A stretch of 64,000 bases of DNA from Novosphingobium sp. SG707 (GCF_012275515.1 NZ_JAAZQL010000004.1:434001-498000), one strand, 5' to 3'; positions 18,843 to 28,351 are shown, counted from the stretch's first letter. The notes: generated by a model from the letters alone, not told the origin. Numbers and translations are program-made.

Positions 18843-19589
18843 TCAGCCTTCAAAAAGCCCCGCCGTGCGCATCAGCAGTCCGGCCACGCGCTGCTCCATG
18901 CCCGGATCAAAGCGCACGGAGGGCACCGCAACGGCAAAGGCGCCGATCACCTCGCCCCCTGCCATGGCCGCACAGGCCAGCCCCTCGATGCCCACCGAAT
19001 ATTCGCTGCCGGTGCGGCCATAGCCGCGCTCGCGCGTGCGGGCGATCTCGCGGCGCAGATCCGCCGCGCTCACCAGCGTGGCCTCGGTAAAGCTCTCGCG
19101 GCGGCTTTCGCGCAGATAACGCTCGACCTCCTCATCGGGCATCGCGGCCAGAATCGCCTTGCCCGCCGCCAACCCATGCAGCGGCGCCCGCGCGCCCACG
19201 GCAATCGCATAACGCAGCGCATGTTCGCTGCTTTCGGTCACCAGCGTCTGCAATTGCCAGCCATCGCGGACAAAGAACGAGGCCGTCTCGTTCAATTGCA
19301 CCCGCAGCGCGCGCACCAGCGGGGCCACGCGATCCTCAAGTGTCGGCTCGGACCGGGCCTGCAAACGCTGCAATCCCGGCCCCGGCAGGTAATTGCGCCC
19401 CGCCCGCGCCAGATAGCCCCGCTCGACCAGAGTGGCGAGGAGATAGGACAGGCTGGAAACCGGAATCGCCAGTGCCCCGGCGATTTCCTGCGCCACAGCC
19501 GGACCGCCGCGCGCCACGACATATTCGATAATGTCGAGCGTGCGCATCGCCGATTTGACATGCGAGGTGGAAGTTCCAGCTTCAGCCAT
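18843..19589 (-). CDS. IclR-family transcriptional regulator
   Basis: 248 residues. The N-terminal winged HTH is at about 12-65 (AQEIAGALAIPVSSLSYLL) and the IclR effector-binding domain at about 80-245, with GARAPLHGLAAGKAILAAMPDEEVE and GYGRTGSEYSVGIEGLACAAM. Such regulators usually control nearby catabolic operons in response to a metabolite. It lies 42 bp downstream of the MetE-like gene in the same direction and is the likely regulator of the adjacent dehydrogenase cluster. Confidence 0.9.
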   Translation of the reverse strand: MAEAGTSTSHVKSAMRTLDIIEYVVARGGPAVAQEIAGALAIPVSSLSYLLATLVERGYLARAGRNYLPGPGLQRLQARSEPTLEDRVAPLVRALRVQLNETASFFVRDGWQLQTLVTESSEHALRYAIAVGARAPLHGLAAGKAILAAMPDEEVERYLRESRRESFTEATLVSAADLRREIARTRERGYGRTGSEYSVGIEGLACAAMAGGEVIGAFAVAVPSVRFDPGMEQRVAGLLMRTAGLFEG

Positions 19590-19631
19590 GCCCCCTCCTA
19601 TAGAATGCCCACGCCCCAGTAAAAGCCCTGA

Positions 19632-20765
19632 TCAGAGCCGCGCCCCGGCGATATCGGCGCCTTCACGCAGAGACCGCAGCTTTTTCCACGTCACATCCGG
19701 GTCAATCTTGCCATAACCGGCAAAGGTGCCAAACCCGCAGTCGGTGCTGGCCACCACGCGCTCGGCGCCCACGATTCCCGCGAAACGCTCGATGCGCTGG
19801 GCGATCAGTTCGGGATGTTCGACATAGTTCGAACAGGTGTCGATCAGGCCCGGCGCAAGGATCTTGTGATCGGGGATCCTGGCATCGGCCCAGACCTTCC
19901 ACTCATGCTCATGGCGCGGATTGGCGGCCTCGAACAGGATCGTGGCGGGGCGGGCTTTCAGGATGATATCGACCACGCGTTCGAGCGGAATGTCATGGTC
20001 ATGCGGGCCTTCATAATTGCCCCAGCAGATATGCATCCGCATCCGCTCGGGCGGAATGTTGGCGGTCGCAGCGTTCAAGGCGGCCACATTCTCCTCGGCC
20101 ACCTTGAGGAATTCGGCCTCGCTCAGGTCCTGATAGCCGGTGTGGCGGCTCATCGCCAGATCGGGGCAGTCGAGCTGCAGATAGAAACCTTCATCGACGA
20201 TGGTTTCATATTCGGTCCGCATCGCCTCGGCCAGATCGGCAAGGTAAGCCTCGTGGCTGGGGTAATATTTGTTCACCTGAAACGCGGTGATCAGGCCCGG
20301 CGAGGCGGCATTCATAAATGCCTGCGTGCCCTCGCGGCCCTCTTGCGCCAGCGCGGACTTGAACCGACGGATGTCCTCGTGCAGCGGCTCCAGATTGACC
20401 AGCTTGATCGGCCCCACGCAGCTTGCCCGCACGAAATCCTGGCTGCCCATCATCGCAGAAAGCTTCTTCACCAGCGCCGGATGCTCGGCCAGATCAAGCG
20501 CGGATTTGCGGTCCACATGGCCGCCAAAGCCGCTCAGCCGCTCGATCATATAGGTCGAATAGCCGATCTTTCCGATCTCGCCGTCCGAGACGATATCGAC
20601 CCCGCATTCCACCTGATGACGCACCGCTTCCTTCACCGCTGCCGACACCTTGGCGTCAAATTCCGCCGCATCATAAGGTTCGCCACGGTCGCGCGCGATC
20701 AGCAGCGGCGTCAGCTCTTCCCCACGCGGCATCGAGCCAACATGGGTGGTGCGGATATGGGGCAT
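19632..20765 (-). CDS. MetE C-terminal-like (cobalamin-independent methionine synthase family) protein
   Basis: 377 residues forming one MetE-type barrel, half the size of true MetE, so not a complete methionine synthase. Zinc-site elements are visible: THVGSMPRG start, DGEIGKIGY, MHICWGNYEGPHDHD and STDCGFGTF. Relatives transfer methyl or alkyl groups to thiols; some act in degradation of unusual substrates. Its position between an IclR regulator and alcohol dehydrogenases suggests a catabolic role, which is inference. Confidence 0.8.
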   Translation of the reverse strand: MPHIRTTHVGSMPRGEELTPLLIARDRGEPYDAAEFDAKVSAAVKEAVRHQVECGVDIVSDGEIGKIGYSTYMIERLSGFGGHVDRKSALDLAEHPALVKKLSAMMGSQDFVRASCVGPIKLVNLEPLHEDIRRFKSALAQEGREGTQAFMNAASPGLITAFQVNKYYPSHEAYLADLAEAMRTEYETIVDEGFYLQLDCPDLAMSRHTGYQDLSEAEFLKVAEENVAALNAATANIPPERMRMHICWGNYEGPHDHDIPLERVVDIILKARPATILFEAANPRHEHEWKVWADARIPDHKILAPGLIDTCSNYVEHPELIAQRIERFAGIVGAERVVASTDCGFGTFAGYGKIDPDVTWKKLRSLREGADIAGARL

Positions 20766-20834
20766 GTGTCCTCTCCTGTGACGGGCTTTTGCGTTCTCCT
20801 ATATGAAATTATCGGATGGGTGAAGAAAGAAGTG

Positions 20835-21067
20835 TGCCTCCGGCGGGTTAAGGGCGGGGGCCCTTAACAATCCCGATTTTGGGGTAGGGTTATGATGCAT
20901 AGCCGGGTGATGGCGATAAAGCTTGCGGCGCGGCAGAGGCATCCCTGTCCGCGCCGCAGGCTGTAATAATTCAAACGCTGCGTCCGACACCCATCTGCCG
21001 AACCCTTGGCGCAACGCAGACAGTAACGGGAGCGCGAGGGTCTAGACCCTCGCATCTAAACTCCCTT
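20835..21067. repeat. Composite intergenic repeat, copy B
   Basis: A 233-bp copy in the opposite orientation to copies C and D. It starts with TGCCTCCGGCGGG, has an inner TTAAGGG/CCCTTAA hairpin, two CGCGCCGCA-type boxes, a GTCCGACAC box, and ends with the perfect 20-bp palindrome at 21034-21053 (core GAGGGTCTAGACCCTC). It fills nearly all of the 308-bp gap between two minus-strand genes. Confidence 0.85.
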
Positions 21068-21073
21068 AGAACC

Positions 21074-22183
21074 CTACCCCATCACCACCACCGGCTTGAC
21101 CACGGCCCCGCTTTCCCCGGCCTCAATCGCCTCATTGATCTGCTCGAACGGAAATACCCCGATCAGCCGATCATAGGGAAAGCGCCCGGCCAGATGATGC
21201 TCGATCAGTTCGGGCAGGAAGCCGAACAGGTCAGAATCCCCGCCAAGAATACCCTTGACCGTGCGCCCGCCGCCCATGAAGGCGGTTTCGTTGAAGGTCA
21301 GCATGGCGGTGGGGTCGCTGGCCCCGACGATGCCCAGCACGCCGCGCGGGGCAAGCAGGTTGAAGGCGCTCTCGATGATGCTGCCAAGGCCGGTGTTGTC
21401 AAAGGCATAGGCCAGCCCTTGGGGGCAAAGCGCGGCGATCTTGCCGAAAGGATCATCGCGCCCGTCCAACGCATGCGTCGCCCCCAATTCCAGCGCCAGC
21501 GCGCGGCGGTTTTCGTGCAGGTCCACCGCGATGATCGGATCCGCTCCGGCAATTTTCGCCGCCATCACCGCCGCAAGGCCCACGGCGCCTGCGCCAAAGA
21601 TGGCAATCGGCATCCCGGCCTGCACCTTCATGCTGCGCAGCACCGCCCCCGCCCCGGTCATCATCCCGCAGCCCAGCGGCGCAAGGCGCTCCAAAGGCAC
21701 CGCGCCCGCACTGTCGGGCACGCGCACCACATTGCGCGCCGTGGCCAGCGCATAGGTGGCAAAGCTGCTTTGGCCGAAGAAATTACCATGCACCGGCTCC
21801 TCGCCCGCATGCAGGGTGAAGCTGCCGTCGGCGCGCGCGCCGGCAAAATTATGCGGGAAGAAATTGTAGCAATAGGTCGGCGCGTGATCGTGACAGCACG
21901 GGCATGTGCCGCAGGAGTTGAAGCTCATCAGCACCCGGTCACCCGGCTTCACATGAGTCACATCCGCGCCCACCGCCTCAACGATGCCCGCCCCTTCATG
22001 GCCCAGCACCACCGGCATGGGCGTGGGCAATTGCTGATCACGCACTGCAAGGTCGGTGTGGCAAATGCCCGAGCCGACGATCCGCACCAGCACCTCGTCA
22101 TCGCGCGGATCATCAAGGCGCAATGTCTCGAGCGTCAAAGCTCCGTGCGGCTGACGGCAAACGGCAGCGGTAATTTCAGGCAT
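21074..22183 (-). CDS. Zinc-dependent aryl-alcohol-type dehydrogenase
   Basis: 369-residue medium-chain dehydrogenase. Catalytic zinc ligands lie in GICHTD, GHEGAG and APLGCGMMTGAG; the structural zinc loop CGTCPCCHDHAPTYC is complete. The Rossmann motif GAGAVGLAAVMAA indicates NAD(P) binding. Closest in look to benzyl/aryl-alcohol dehydrogenases (XylB-like), oxidising an alcohol to an aldehyde. AAGGGAG supports the start. It follows the second dehydrogenase by 10 bp, so both are in one operon. Confidence 0.9.
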   Translation of the reverse strand: MPEITAAVCRQPHGALTLETLRLDDPRDDEVLVRIVGSGICHTDLAVRDQQLPTPMPVVLGHEGAGIVEAVGADVTHVKPGDRVLMSFNSCGTCPCCHDHAPTYCYNFFPHNFAGARADGSFTLHAGEEPVHGNFFGQSSFATYALATARNVVRVPDSAGAVPLERLAPLGCGMMTGAGAVLRSMKVQAGMPIAIFGAGAVGLAAVMAAKIAGADPIIAVDLHENRRALALELGATHALDGRDDPFGKIAALCPQGLAYAFDNTGLGSIIESAFNLLAPRGVLGIVGASDPTAMLTFNETAFMGGGRTVKGILGGDSDLFGFLPELIEHHLAGRFPYDRLIGVFPFEQINEAIEAGESGAVVKPVVVMG

Positions 22184-22193
22184 AATGGCTCCC

Positions 22194-23207
22194 TTAAAGC
22201 GCGATAACGACCTTGCCGAACAGATCGGGCGAGGATTGATAGGCGAAGGCATCCTTGACCTGCGCCATCGGAAATACCCGATCGACCACCGGCCTGATGC
22301 GATTGCTATCGATAAAAGCGTTCAACTCCAAGGCCATCGCCTTCGAGCCAACGAAAATCCCGCGCAAGCTGGCGCCTTTGAGCATCAGCCCGTGGGGGCT
22401 GGTGTCGCCCTCACGCGTCAACACACCGATCAGCGCGATCTCTCCGCCAAAGCCGACCGCCGCGATGGATTGCGCCAGCGTGCCCGCTCCGCCCACTTCG
22501 ACCACATGTTCAAAGCCGCCGTTGGTATGGGTGGCCGCCTCGACGCCCCATTGCGGATTGTCGCGATAATTGACCGTGGCATCGGCCCCCAGCGCCGCCA
22601 CACGCTCCTGCTTGCCCGCGCTGCTGCTGGTGGCCACCACGCGCGCGCCTGCCGCCTTGGCGATCTGCAGCGCCATCAATGACACGCCCCCGGTGCCCAG
22701 CACCAGCACATTGTCGCCCGCCTTGACCGGGGAGGGGCCGCACATCAGCGCATTCCACGCCGTCACCCCGGCGCAGGGCAGACAGGCCGCCTCCTCAAAG
22801 CTGAGCGTGCGGGCGATGCGGATCACCCCTTGCGCGGGCAGCACGACATATTCGGCCAGCATCCCGTTGGCCCCGCCAGCCCCCAGCGCGGGGCCGACGC
22901 CTGGATTGGCCGGCCCTTCGAGCCAATGCTGGAAAAAGATCCCCGCCACCCGGTCGCCCAGCGCCAGATCATGCACCCCATCGCCCAGCCCGACGATCTC
23001 GCCCGCGCCATCGGAAAAGGGCACGATATCCTCGGCCACCGGGCCGCCGATATAGACGCCGCGCACGATCGCAGAATCGCGGAAATTGAGCGAGCAGGCC
23101 CGCACCCGGATCAGCACCTCGCCCCAGCCGGGGCGCGGCACATCGCGCTCGACCAGATGCAGGTCATCGAGGCTGGTCGCCCCTTTGCGCAGAACCCATG
23201 CCTTCAT
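22194..23207 (-). CDS. NAD(P)-dependent MDR alcohol dehydrogenase / quinone-oxidoreductase type
   Basis: 337-residue medium-chain dehydrogenase without the structural-zinc cysteine loop. The cofactor motif is VLGTGGVSLMALQIAKAAGA, and LNFRDSAIVRGVY is typical of the zinc-independent branch. GGAGGAGG precedes the ATG. First gene of the operon with the aryl-alcohol-type dehydrogenase, transcribed divergently from a SnoaL-like gene with a palindrome between them. Confidence 0.88.
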   Translation of the reverse strand: MKAWVLRKGATSLDDLHLVERDVPRPGWGEVLIRVRACSLNFRDSAIVRGVYIGGPVAEDIVPFSDGAGEIVGLGDGVHDLALGDRVAGIFFQHWLEGPANPGVGPALGAGGANGMLAEYVVLPAQGVIRIARTLSFEEAACLPCAGVTAWNALMCGPSPVKAGDNVLVLGTGGVSLMALQIAKAAGARVVATSSSAGKQERVAALGADATVNYRDNPQWGVEAATHTNGGFEHVVEVGGAGTLAQSIAAVGFGGEIALIGVLTREGDTSPHGLMLKGASLRGIFVGSKAMALELNAFIDSNRIRPVVDRVFPMAQVKDAFAYQSSPDLFGKVVIAL

Positions 23208-23257
23208 AGCGTCCTCCTCCGGCCTCGTGTCCCCGTGCTTATGGCGAGGCAAATTTG

Positions 23258-23270
23258 TATGTAATACATA
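23258..23270. promoter_or_regulatory. Candidate operator between dehydrogenase operon and SnoaL-like gene
   Basis: Inverted repeat TATGTA-A-TACATA (6-bp arms, 1-nt centre) in an AT-rich stretch of an otherwise GC-rich divergent gap. It could bind the nearby IclR regulator or another dimeric repressor; the binding protein is not known. Confidence 0.5.
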
Positions 23271-23360
23271 TTTCTTGCTTTGATATTCGCAACCATGAAG
23301 TTATCACAAGGATGACAAAGATTCACAGAGTCCCAAGACTCGTTTCTCCGGGAGAGTACC

Positions 23361-24092
23361 ATGGCTGAAGCAACCCTCGCAGACCTTGCCGCGCGCCTTG
23401 AACGCGTCGAGCATGATCTGGCCATCCAGCAGGATATCCACCAGATCCGCCGTATCCAGTACACCTATGGCTTCTTCATTGATAAATCACAATATAATGA
23501 AGTGGTTGACCTCTTTTCCGATGAAGGCGAAGTGTGGTTTCTGGGCGGGATCTACAAGGGCAAGGCCGGGGTCCGCCGCCTCTATATCGAGCGCTTCCAG
23601 ACCAATTTCACACAGGGCCACAATGGCCCGCGCTATGGCTGGCTGCTCGACCATCCCCAGTTGCAGATGGTGATCGACGTGGCGCCCGACCGCAAGACCG
23701 CCCATGTGCGCGGCCGCTCGATGATGCAGGCGGGCCTGCACGAAAGCGCCGAGGGCAACCAGCGCGCATGGTGGGAAGGCGGCCTGTATGAAAACGAATA
23801 TGTCCGCGAGGCCAATGAGGCGGGCGAACTCGTCTGGAAAATCAAGGCGCTGCGCTACTATCCCTTCTGGCATGGCACCTTTGCCGATGGTTGGGCCAAA
23901 ACCCCCATCGACTATATCCCGATGACCAAGACGCTCTTCCCCGAAGATCCGCTCGGCCCCGACGCGCTGGTCGATCCCCTGCCCCGCCTGTGGCCCGCCA
24001 CCGATACCGTGCCGTTCCACTATCCCCACCCCGTGACCGGCGCGCCCATCGTGCTGGACAATTCGCGGGCGCGGGAAGGGTTTAAGGATTAA
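23361..24092 (+). CDS. SnoaL/NTF2-like protein
   Basis: 243 residues. A coiled-coil start (LADLAARLERVEHDLAIQQD) leads into an NTF2-like fold: IHQIRRIQYTYGFFID, YNEVVDLFSDEGEVWF, then the beta-rich half. The fold serves in dehydratases, isomerases and ring-hydroxylating accessory subunits; no active site can be assigned. It probably belongs to the same pathway as the divergent dehydrogenases. Repeat copy C follows directly. Confidence 0.75.
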   Translation: MAEATLADLAARLERVEHDLAIQQDIHQIRRIQYTYGFFIDKSQYNEVVDLFSDEGEVWFLGGIYKGKAGVRRLYIERFQTNFTQGHNGPRYGWLLDHPQLQMVIDVAPDRKTAHVRGRSMMQAGLHESAEGNQRAWWEGGLYENEYVREANEAGELVWKIKALRYYPFWHGTFADGWAKTPIDYIPMTKTLFPEDPLGPDALVDPLPRLWPATDTVPFHYPHPVTGAPIVLDNSRAREGFKD

Positions 24093-24099
24093 GTTTCAG

Positions 24100-24312
24100 G
24101 TGCGAGGGTCTAGACCCTCGCGCTCCCGTTAATGTCTTCGTTGCGCATGGGGTTCGGCGTTGAGTGTCGGACGCCATGGCTGAATTTTAAAGCCTGTGGC
24201 ACGGATGGGACTCCGCTCGCCGCGCCGCAGGCTTTAATCCCAATCACCCCTCACGCCCCCCACCCCATTAACGGGATTGCAAAGGGACAAGTCCCTTTGC
24301 CCGCCGGAGGCA
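24100..24312. repeat. Composite intergenic repeat, copy C
   Basis: A 213-bp copy in the same orientation as D. It starts with the same perfect 20-bp palindrome as copy B (24102-24121), then a GTCTTCGTTGCGCATGGGG box, GTGTCGGACGC, GCCGCGCCGCAGGCTTTA, and the CCCCATTAACGGGATTGC arm with an AAAGGG/CCCTTT hairpin and CCGCCGGAGGCA end. It lies between two SnoaL-like genes on the same strand. Confidence 0.85.
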
Positions 24313-24333
24313 AACCCTGCTAAAGCCCCCACC

Positions 24334-24768
24334 ATGACCGACCTCGACCGCCTCCTTGCCGAACACGCCATCGCCCGCCTCATCACGCGCTACGTCCACC
24401 TGAACGACGCTGGCCAATGGGAGGATCTGGCCGCGCTTTACACGCAGGATGGGAGGATGAACCGCCCCACCGCTCCCGACAGTTTCACCACCGGGCACGA
24501 GGCGATTCTGGCCGCGTTTCAGGCCCGTCCGCCGCGCGCCAGTCGACATATCGTGGCCAATATCGTGGTGGATGTGGCCGACGACGGGCAAAGCGCCAGC
24601 GCCTACAGCCAGCTCCTACTCTTCACCGGCGAGGCCGATGGCGCGGGTTTGCCGCTGCAATCGTCCAAGCCGCCGCTGGTGGGCAGCTATCAGGATCATC
24701 TGGTGCTGACTTCAGGCGAATGGAAATTTGCCGAGCGGCGCGGCAGTCTGGATTTCCGGCAAGCCTAG
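24334..24768 (+). CDS. SnoaL-like domain protein
   Basis: 144-residue NTF2-like protein (LLAEHAIARLITRYVHLND, LAALYTQDGRMNRP). Shorter than the upstream SnoaL-like protein and not a close copy. I start at MTDLDRLLAEH, where the fold begins. Its stop overlaps the convergent cdd gene. Substrate unknown. Confidence 0.75.
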   Translation: MTDLDRLLAEHAIARLITRYVHLNDAGQWEDLAALYTQDGRMNRPTAPDSFTTGHEAILAAFQARPPRASRHIVANIVVDVADDGQSASAYSQLLLFTGEADGAGLPLQSSKPPLVGSYQDHLVLTSGEWKFAERRGSLDFRQA

Positions 24769-25217
24769 AGCAGATTGGCCGGACCAAAGGCCAGCGGCAG
24801 CAGTTCCGACAGCTTCATTTCCGCAACGCCATCGGCCGAAGCGCTCCACACCACCGGGTCGGTGCCGCCCAGTTGCGCCAGCTCGTTCAGCACCTGACGG
24901 CAGCGTCCGCAGGGCGTGACCGGCCCCGGTCCGGGCTGGGCCACGCCATCCTCGCCGGGCGATCCGCCGATGACCGCCACGACCACCAGCCCGCCGCGCA
25001 CGCCATCGGCCATCGCCCGCGACACCGCCACCGTTTCCGCGCAGAGCGCCAGTCCATAGGAGGCATTCTCGACATTCGCGCCGGTCACCACGCTGCCATC
25101 GGCAAAGCCGAGCGCCGCGCCGACATGAAACGCCGAATAGGGCGCATAGGCGCGGGCGGAAGCCGAACGAGCGGCGGCAATCAGGGCGTCACGGTTATGA
25201 TTCATGGCGTGCATCAT
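24765..25217 (-). CDS. cdd: Cytidine deaminase
   Basis: 150 residues, a homotetrameric-type cytidine deaminase of pyrimidine salvage. Zinc site: CAETVA (Cys plus catalytic Glu) and PCGRCRQ (two Cys). The substrate-binding NVENASYG motif is present. AAGGA lies just before the ATG pair at 25214-25217; a later ATG at 25205 has no RBS of its own. It is 8 bp downstream of the GH25-type gene. Confidence 0.92.
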   Translation of the reverse strand: MMHAMNHNRDALIAAARSASARAYAPYSAFHVGAALGFADGSVVTGANVENASYGLALCAETVAVSRAMADGVRGGLVVVAVIGGSPGEDGVAQPGPGPVTPCGRCRQVLNELAQLGGTDPVVWSASADGVAEMKLSELLPLAFGPANLL

Positions 25218-25225
25218 GGTCCTTT

Positions 25226-25954
25226 TTACTTCTGCACCACAACCCAGCGCAAGGGCTGCTCGGCCGCCGAGGTCTGCAGGCCCGAATTGGCGGTCCACAG
25301 TGCCCATGGCCGCCCGCCGTAATCGGGCTGCACCCGGTCCGCGCTCAGCCACAGCGCACGGTCGAGCGTGGCGGCAATGGGATAGGTCTTTTCAAATTCG
25401 CGCCCCAGTTTCAGCACAGCCGGTTTGCCCGTATGCGTCTCGATCTGGTTGAGAAAGGTCATCAGCTCGCTGACCACGGCGGCATCCGACACCGGCACCG
25501 GGCAATGATCGGCCAGTTGCTCCAGTTCGACCGCCGGGGGCAGCATCTTTTTATCGCGCGGGACCACGGTGACGAAATTGGCGGCCTGCTTGTCGGCGGG
25601 CTGACACGGATCATATTTGTGCAGCGCGCCCCATGGCAGGCCCGCGCTGCGCGCCGCATCGAGATTTTTCACCACGGCGGGATCGCGCGCGAAAGCGCTG
25701 GCCGAAGCCTCAATATAGACGAAATTGGCGCCGATTGCCTTCAAGGCGACAAAATCCACCGGCCCGTCCGCGCTGCCCACCAGCGCGCCCTGCGTCGGGA
25801 ATGTCGTGCGGTCGGGCTGCCAGTGGCGCATGCTCCACCACGCCCAGACCCCGCCCACGATGCCCAGCAGCGCCAGCACTGCCAGCAGACGCCAGAGAAG
25901 CGACGGGCGCCCGCTGCGGCCTTTGCCGCGCGGACGGGTTTTGGTTTTTGCCAT
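25226..25954 (-). CDS. GH25-type muramidase-like membrane-anchored protein
   Basis: 242 residues: a basic N-terminus, one membrane helix (about 20-42), then a domain resembling glycoside hydrolase family 25 (PVDFVALKAIGANFVYIEAS, AGLPWGALHKYDPC, KPAVLKLGREFE). GH25 enzymes cut peptidoglycan glycan strands. The usual DxE pattern is partly kept (IEAS) but I cannot confirm full activity. It faces the periplasm. A TTG start 9 nt upstream is an alternative. Confidence 0.7.
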   Translation of the reverse strand: MAKTKTRPRGKGRSGRPSLLWRLLAVLALLGIVGGVWAWWSMRHWQPDRTTFPTQGALVGSADGPVDFVALKAIGANFVYIEASASAFARDPAVVKNLDAARSAGLPWGALHKYDPCQPADKQAANFVTVVPRDKKMLPPAVELEQLADHCPVPVSDAAVVSELMTFLNQIETHTGKPAVLKLGREFEKTYPIAATLDRALWLSADRVQPDYGGRPWALWTANSGLQTSAAEQPLRWVVVQK

Positions 25955-26005
25955 GTTATTCAACGTTCTTTGTAATGGCCCGTCCGCATGAAACGCGAAT
26001 CGTCA

Positions 26006-26524
26006 TCAGGCCTTGATATGCAGTACGCAAATCAGCGTAAACAACCGGCGCGCGGTGGGGAAGTCGGTTTCCACCTTGCCCTCCAGCCTTTCGAGCAGAA
26101 GTTCGGCAGCATGGTTGTGGACCCCGCGCCGAGCCATGTCGATCGTCTCGATTTCCTTGGCCGAAGCCTTGCGGATCGCCTGATAATAGCTTTCGCAAAT
26201 GGCGAAATATTCGCGAATCGAGCGGCGGAAGCGCCCCAGCCCCAGCATGATCGTTTCGAGCAATTCGCCCTCATGCCCTTCGCGCCCATCGCTGATCTCC
26301 ATCGACAGACGCCCGTCATGGACCGCGAGGCGCACCGCATAAGGTCCGTGATAGCCCGCATCCCAGATCCGCAAGGGCTTGAAAACATTGTCCTCGATCA
26401 GATCGAACACCGCCACGCGCCGCTCCTGCTCGATGTCGTCATTGCGACGCAGAATCGTCGTTTCATCCAGATCGATGCTGGAAATGCGCGCAGTGGGCGC
26501 CACGGGAGGCAGGTTGGACAACAT
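26006..26524 (-). CDS. UPF0262 family protein
   Basis: 172 residues. Alphaproteobacterial UPF0262 signatures are visible: RRVAVFDLIEDNVFKP, FRRSIREYFAICESYYQAI, ETIDMARRGVHNHAAELL and TARRLFTLICVLH. Function unknown. GGAGG lies 4 nt before the ATG. It is transcribed away from dnaB. Confidence 0.9.
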   Translation of the reverse strand: MLSNLPPVAPTARISSIDLDETTILRRNDDIEQERRVAVFDLIEDNVFKPLRIWDAGYHGPYAVRLAVHDGRLSMEISDGREGHEGELLETIMLGLGRFRRSIREYFAICESYYQAIRKASAKEIETIDMARRGVHNHAAELLLERLEGKVETDFPTARRLFTLICVLHIKA

Positions 26525-26713
26525 AAGACCTCCTCATTTCGCAAATGCGAGGGGCGCAGGCAAGGGGGTGCAAGGAACTATGGTGCAAACCATAGCATGG
26601 GCCCGCACAGAGATTTTCCCGCCAGCGCCCCGCCCCAATCCCCATTATCCACAGGGTCGTTTGCAACACACCCCATTGCGCCGCCCGGCCGCTGGGCGCA
26701 TGAGGGCCCATCC

Positions 26714-28258
26714 ATGGCACAATCTGACACCCATCTCGCCCCGGCTTTGCCGTTTTCGCCCGCCAATGATTCCGGTGCGCGCGCGCAGGCGCTGCCCGCC
26801 AATATCGAGGCCGAGGCAGCCTTTCTGGGCGCCATCCTGATCGACAACCGCGTGGTCGAGGAACTGGCCAAGCCCTTGTCGCCCGCGCATTTCTTCGAAC
26901 CTGTCCATGGCCGCATCTTTGAGCGCATCCTGCAATTGCTGGATCGCAAGGCGGTGGTCACGCCGGTCACGCTCAAGCCCTATTTCGAAAGCGACGAGGC
27001 GCTCAAGGCGCTGGGCGGCACGGCCTATCTGGGCCGCCTGACCGCCGATGGTCAGGGGCTGATCGCGCCGCGCGTGCTGGCCGAACAGATTTACGATCTG
27101 GCGCTGCTGCGCGAACTGGTGCGCGTGGGGCGCGATCTGGTTCAGGGCGCGATGGACACCAGCGAATCGGTTGAACCGCTTGAACAGATCGAGGCCGCCG
27201 AGGCCGCGCTCTACAAGGTGGCCGACGGCGCGGGCGGCGCGAATGAGGCCAAGAGCTTTGCAGAGGCCACTCGCACCGCCATTTCGGGCATCGAAAAGGC
27301 GTTCAACAGCGGCGGCCATGTCGCGGGCAAGACCACGGGCCTTGATTCGGTCAACCAGCGCATCGGCGGTCTGCACGATTCCGACCTTATCATTCTGGCC
27401 GGCCGTCCGGGCATGGGCAAAACCTCGCTGGCCACCAATATCGCCTTCAACGCGGCCAACCGCCTGCTGACCGACCGCGAGTTGGGCCTCGATCCAGCCA
27501 AGAGCATCGGCGCGGCGACGGCTTTCTTCAGCCTCGAAATGAGCGCGGATCAGCTCGCCACGCGTATCCTTGCCGAGCAATCGGGCATTTCCTCCAGCGC
27601 GCTGCGTATGGGCAAGATCAGCCGTGAGGATTTTCAGGCGCTCTCCTTCGCCAGCCAGCGTTTGAGTCAATTGCCGCTGTATATTGACGATACGCCGGGC
27701 CTGACGATTGCGGGCCTGCGCGCCCGTGCGCGCCGTTTGAAGCGGCGCCATGACATTGGTCTGGTCATCGTCGACTACCTTCAGCTTCTGCAGGGCAGCG
27801 GGCGGGCGACCGACAATCGCGTCAATGAAATTTCGGAAATTTCGCGCGGTTTGAAAACTTTGGCCAAGGAACTGCATGTTCCCGTGATCGCCCTGTCCCA
27901 GCTCAGCCGTGCGGTGGAACAGCGCGAGGACAAGCGTCCCCAGCTTTCCGACCTTCGCGAATCCGGCTCGATCGAACAGGACGCCGATATGGTCTGGTTC
28001 GTGTTCCGCGAGGACTATTACGTCAAGGGCCGCGAGCCCAAGGAGCCCGGCCCCACCGATCCGCCCGCCGTGGTCGAGGCCCATGCCAAGTGGCAGGAGG
28101 AAATGGAGCGCGTCTTTGGTCTGGCCGAACTGATCATCGCCAAGCAGCGCCATGGCGCCACCGGCAAGGTCCGCATGCGCTTTGAGGCCAAGATCACCAA
28201 GTTCAGCGATCTGGCGCCCGAGGAATTGGCCAATTATTCCTATGACCTGGAGGAGTGA
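26714..28258 (+). CDS. dnaB: Replicative DNA helicase DnaB
   Basis: 514 residues. N-terminal primase-binding domain (about 25-130, NIEAEAAFLGAILIDNRVVEE), linker, then the RecA-like helicase core: Walker A AGRPGMGKTS, FFSLEMSADQLATRI, Walker B LVIVDYLQLLQG and VIALSQLSRAVEQREDKRPQ. It unwinds DNA at the fork as a hexamer. I start at MAQSDTHLAP; the much longer open frame upstream runs antisense through the UPF0262 gene. Confidence 0.97.
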   Translation: MAQSDTHLAPALPFSPANDSGARAQALPANIEAEAAFLGAILIDNRVVEELAKPLSPAHFFEPVHGRIFERILQLLDRKAVVTPVTLKPYFESDEALKALGGTAYLGRLTADGQGLIAPRVLAEQIYDLALLRELVRVGRDLVQGAMDTSESVEPLEQIEAAEAALYKVADGAGGANEAKSFAEATRTAISGIEKAFNSGGHVAGKTTGLDSVNQRIGGLHDSDLIILAGRPGMGKTSLATNIAFNAANRLLTDRELGLDPAKSIGAATAFFSLEMSADQLATRILAEQSGISSSALRMGKISREDFQALSFASQRLSQLPLYIDDTPGLTIAGLRARARRLKRRHDIGLVIVDYLQLLQGSGRATDNRVNEISEISRGLKTLAKELHVPVIALSQLSRAVEQREDKRPQLSDLRESGSIEQDADMVWFVFREDYYVKGREPKEPGPTDPPAVVEAHAKWQEEMERVFGLAELIIAKQRHGATGKVRMRFEAKITKFSDLAPEELANYSYDLEE

Positions 28259-28351
28259 GGCGTCCTTTGCCTCACGAATCCTTGACTTTCGCCGCTTTGC
28301 CGCCTAGGCGCCAAGGTTCGCTGGAATTTCCCTATTCAAGACGGAGTGCCC

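Noticed and set aside
25988..26713. Long N-terminal extension of dnaB
   Set aside because: It lies antisense through the UPF0262 gene; DnaB homology starts after 26714.
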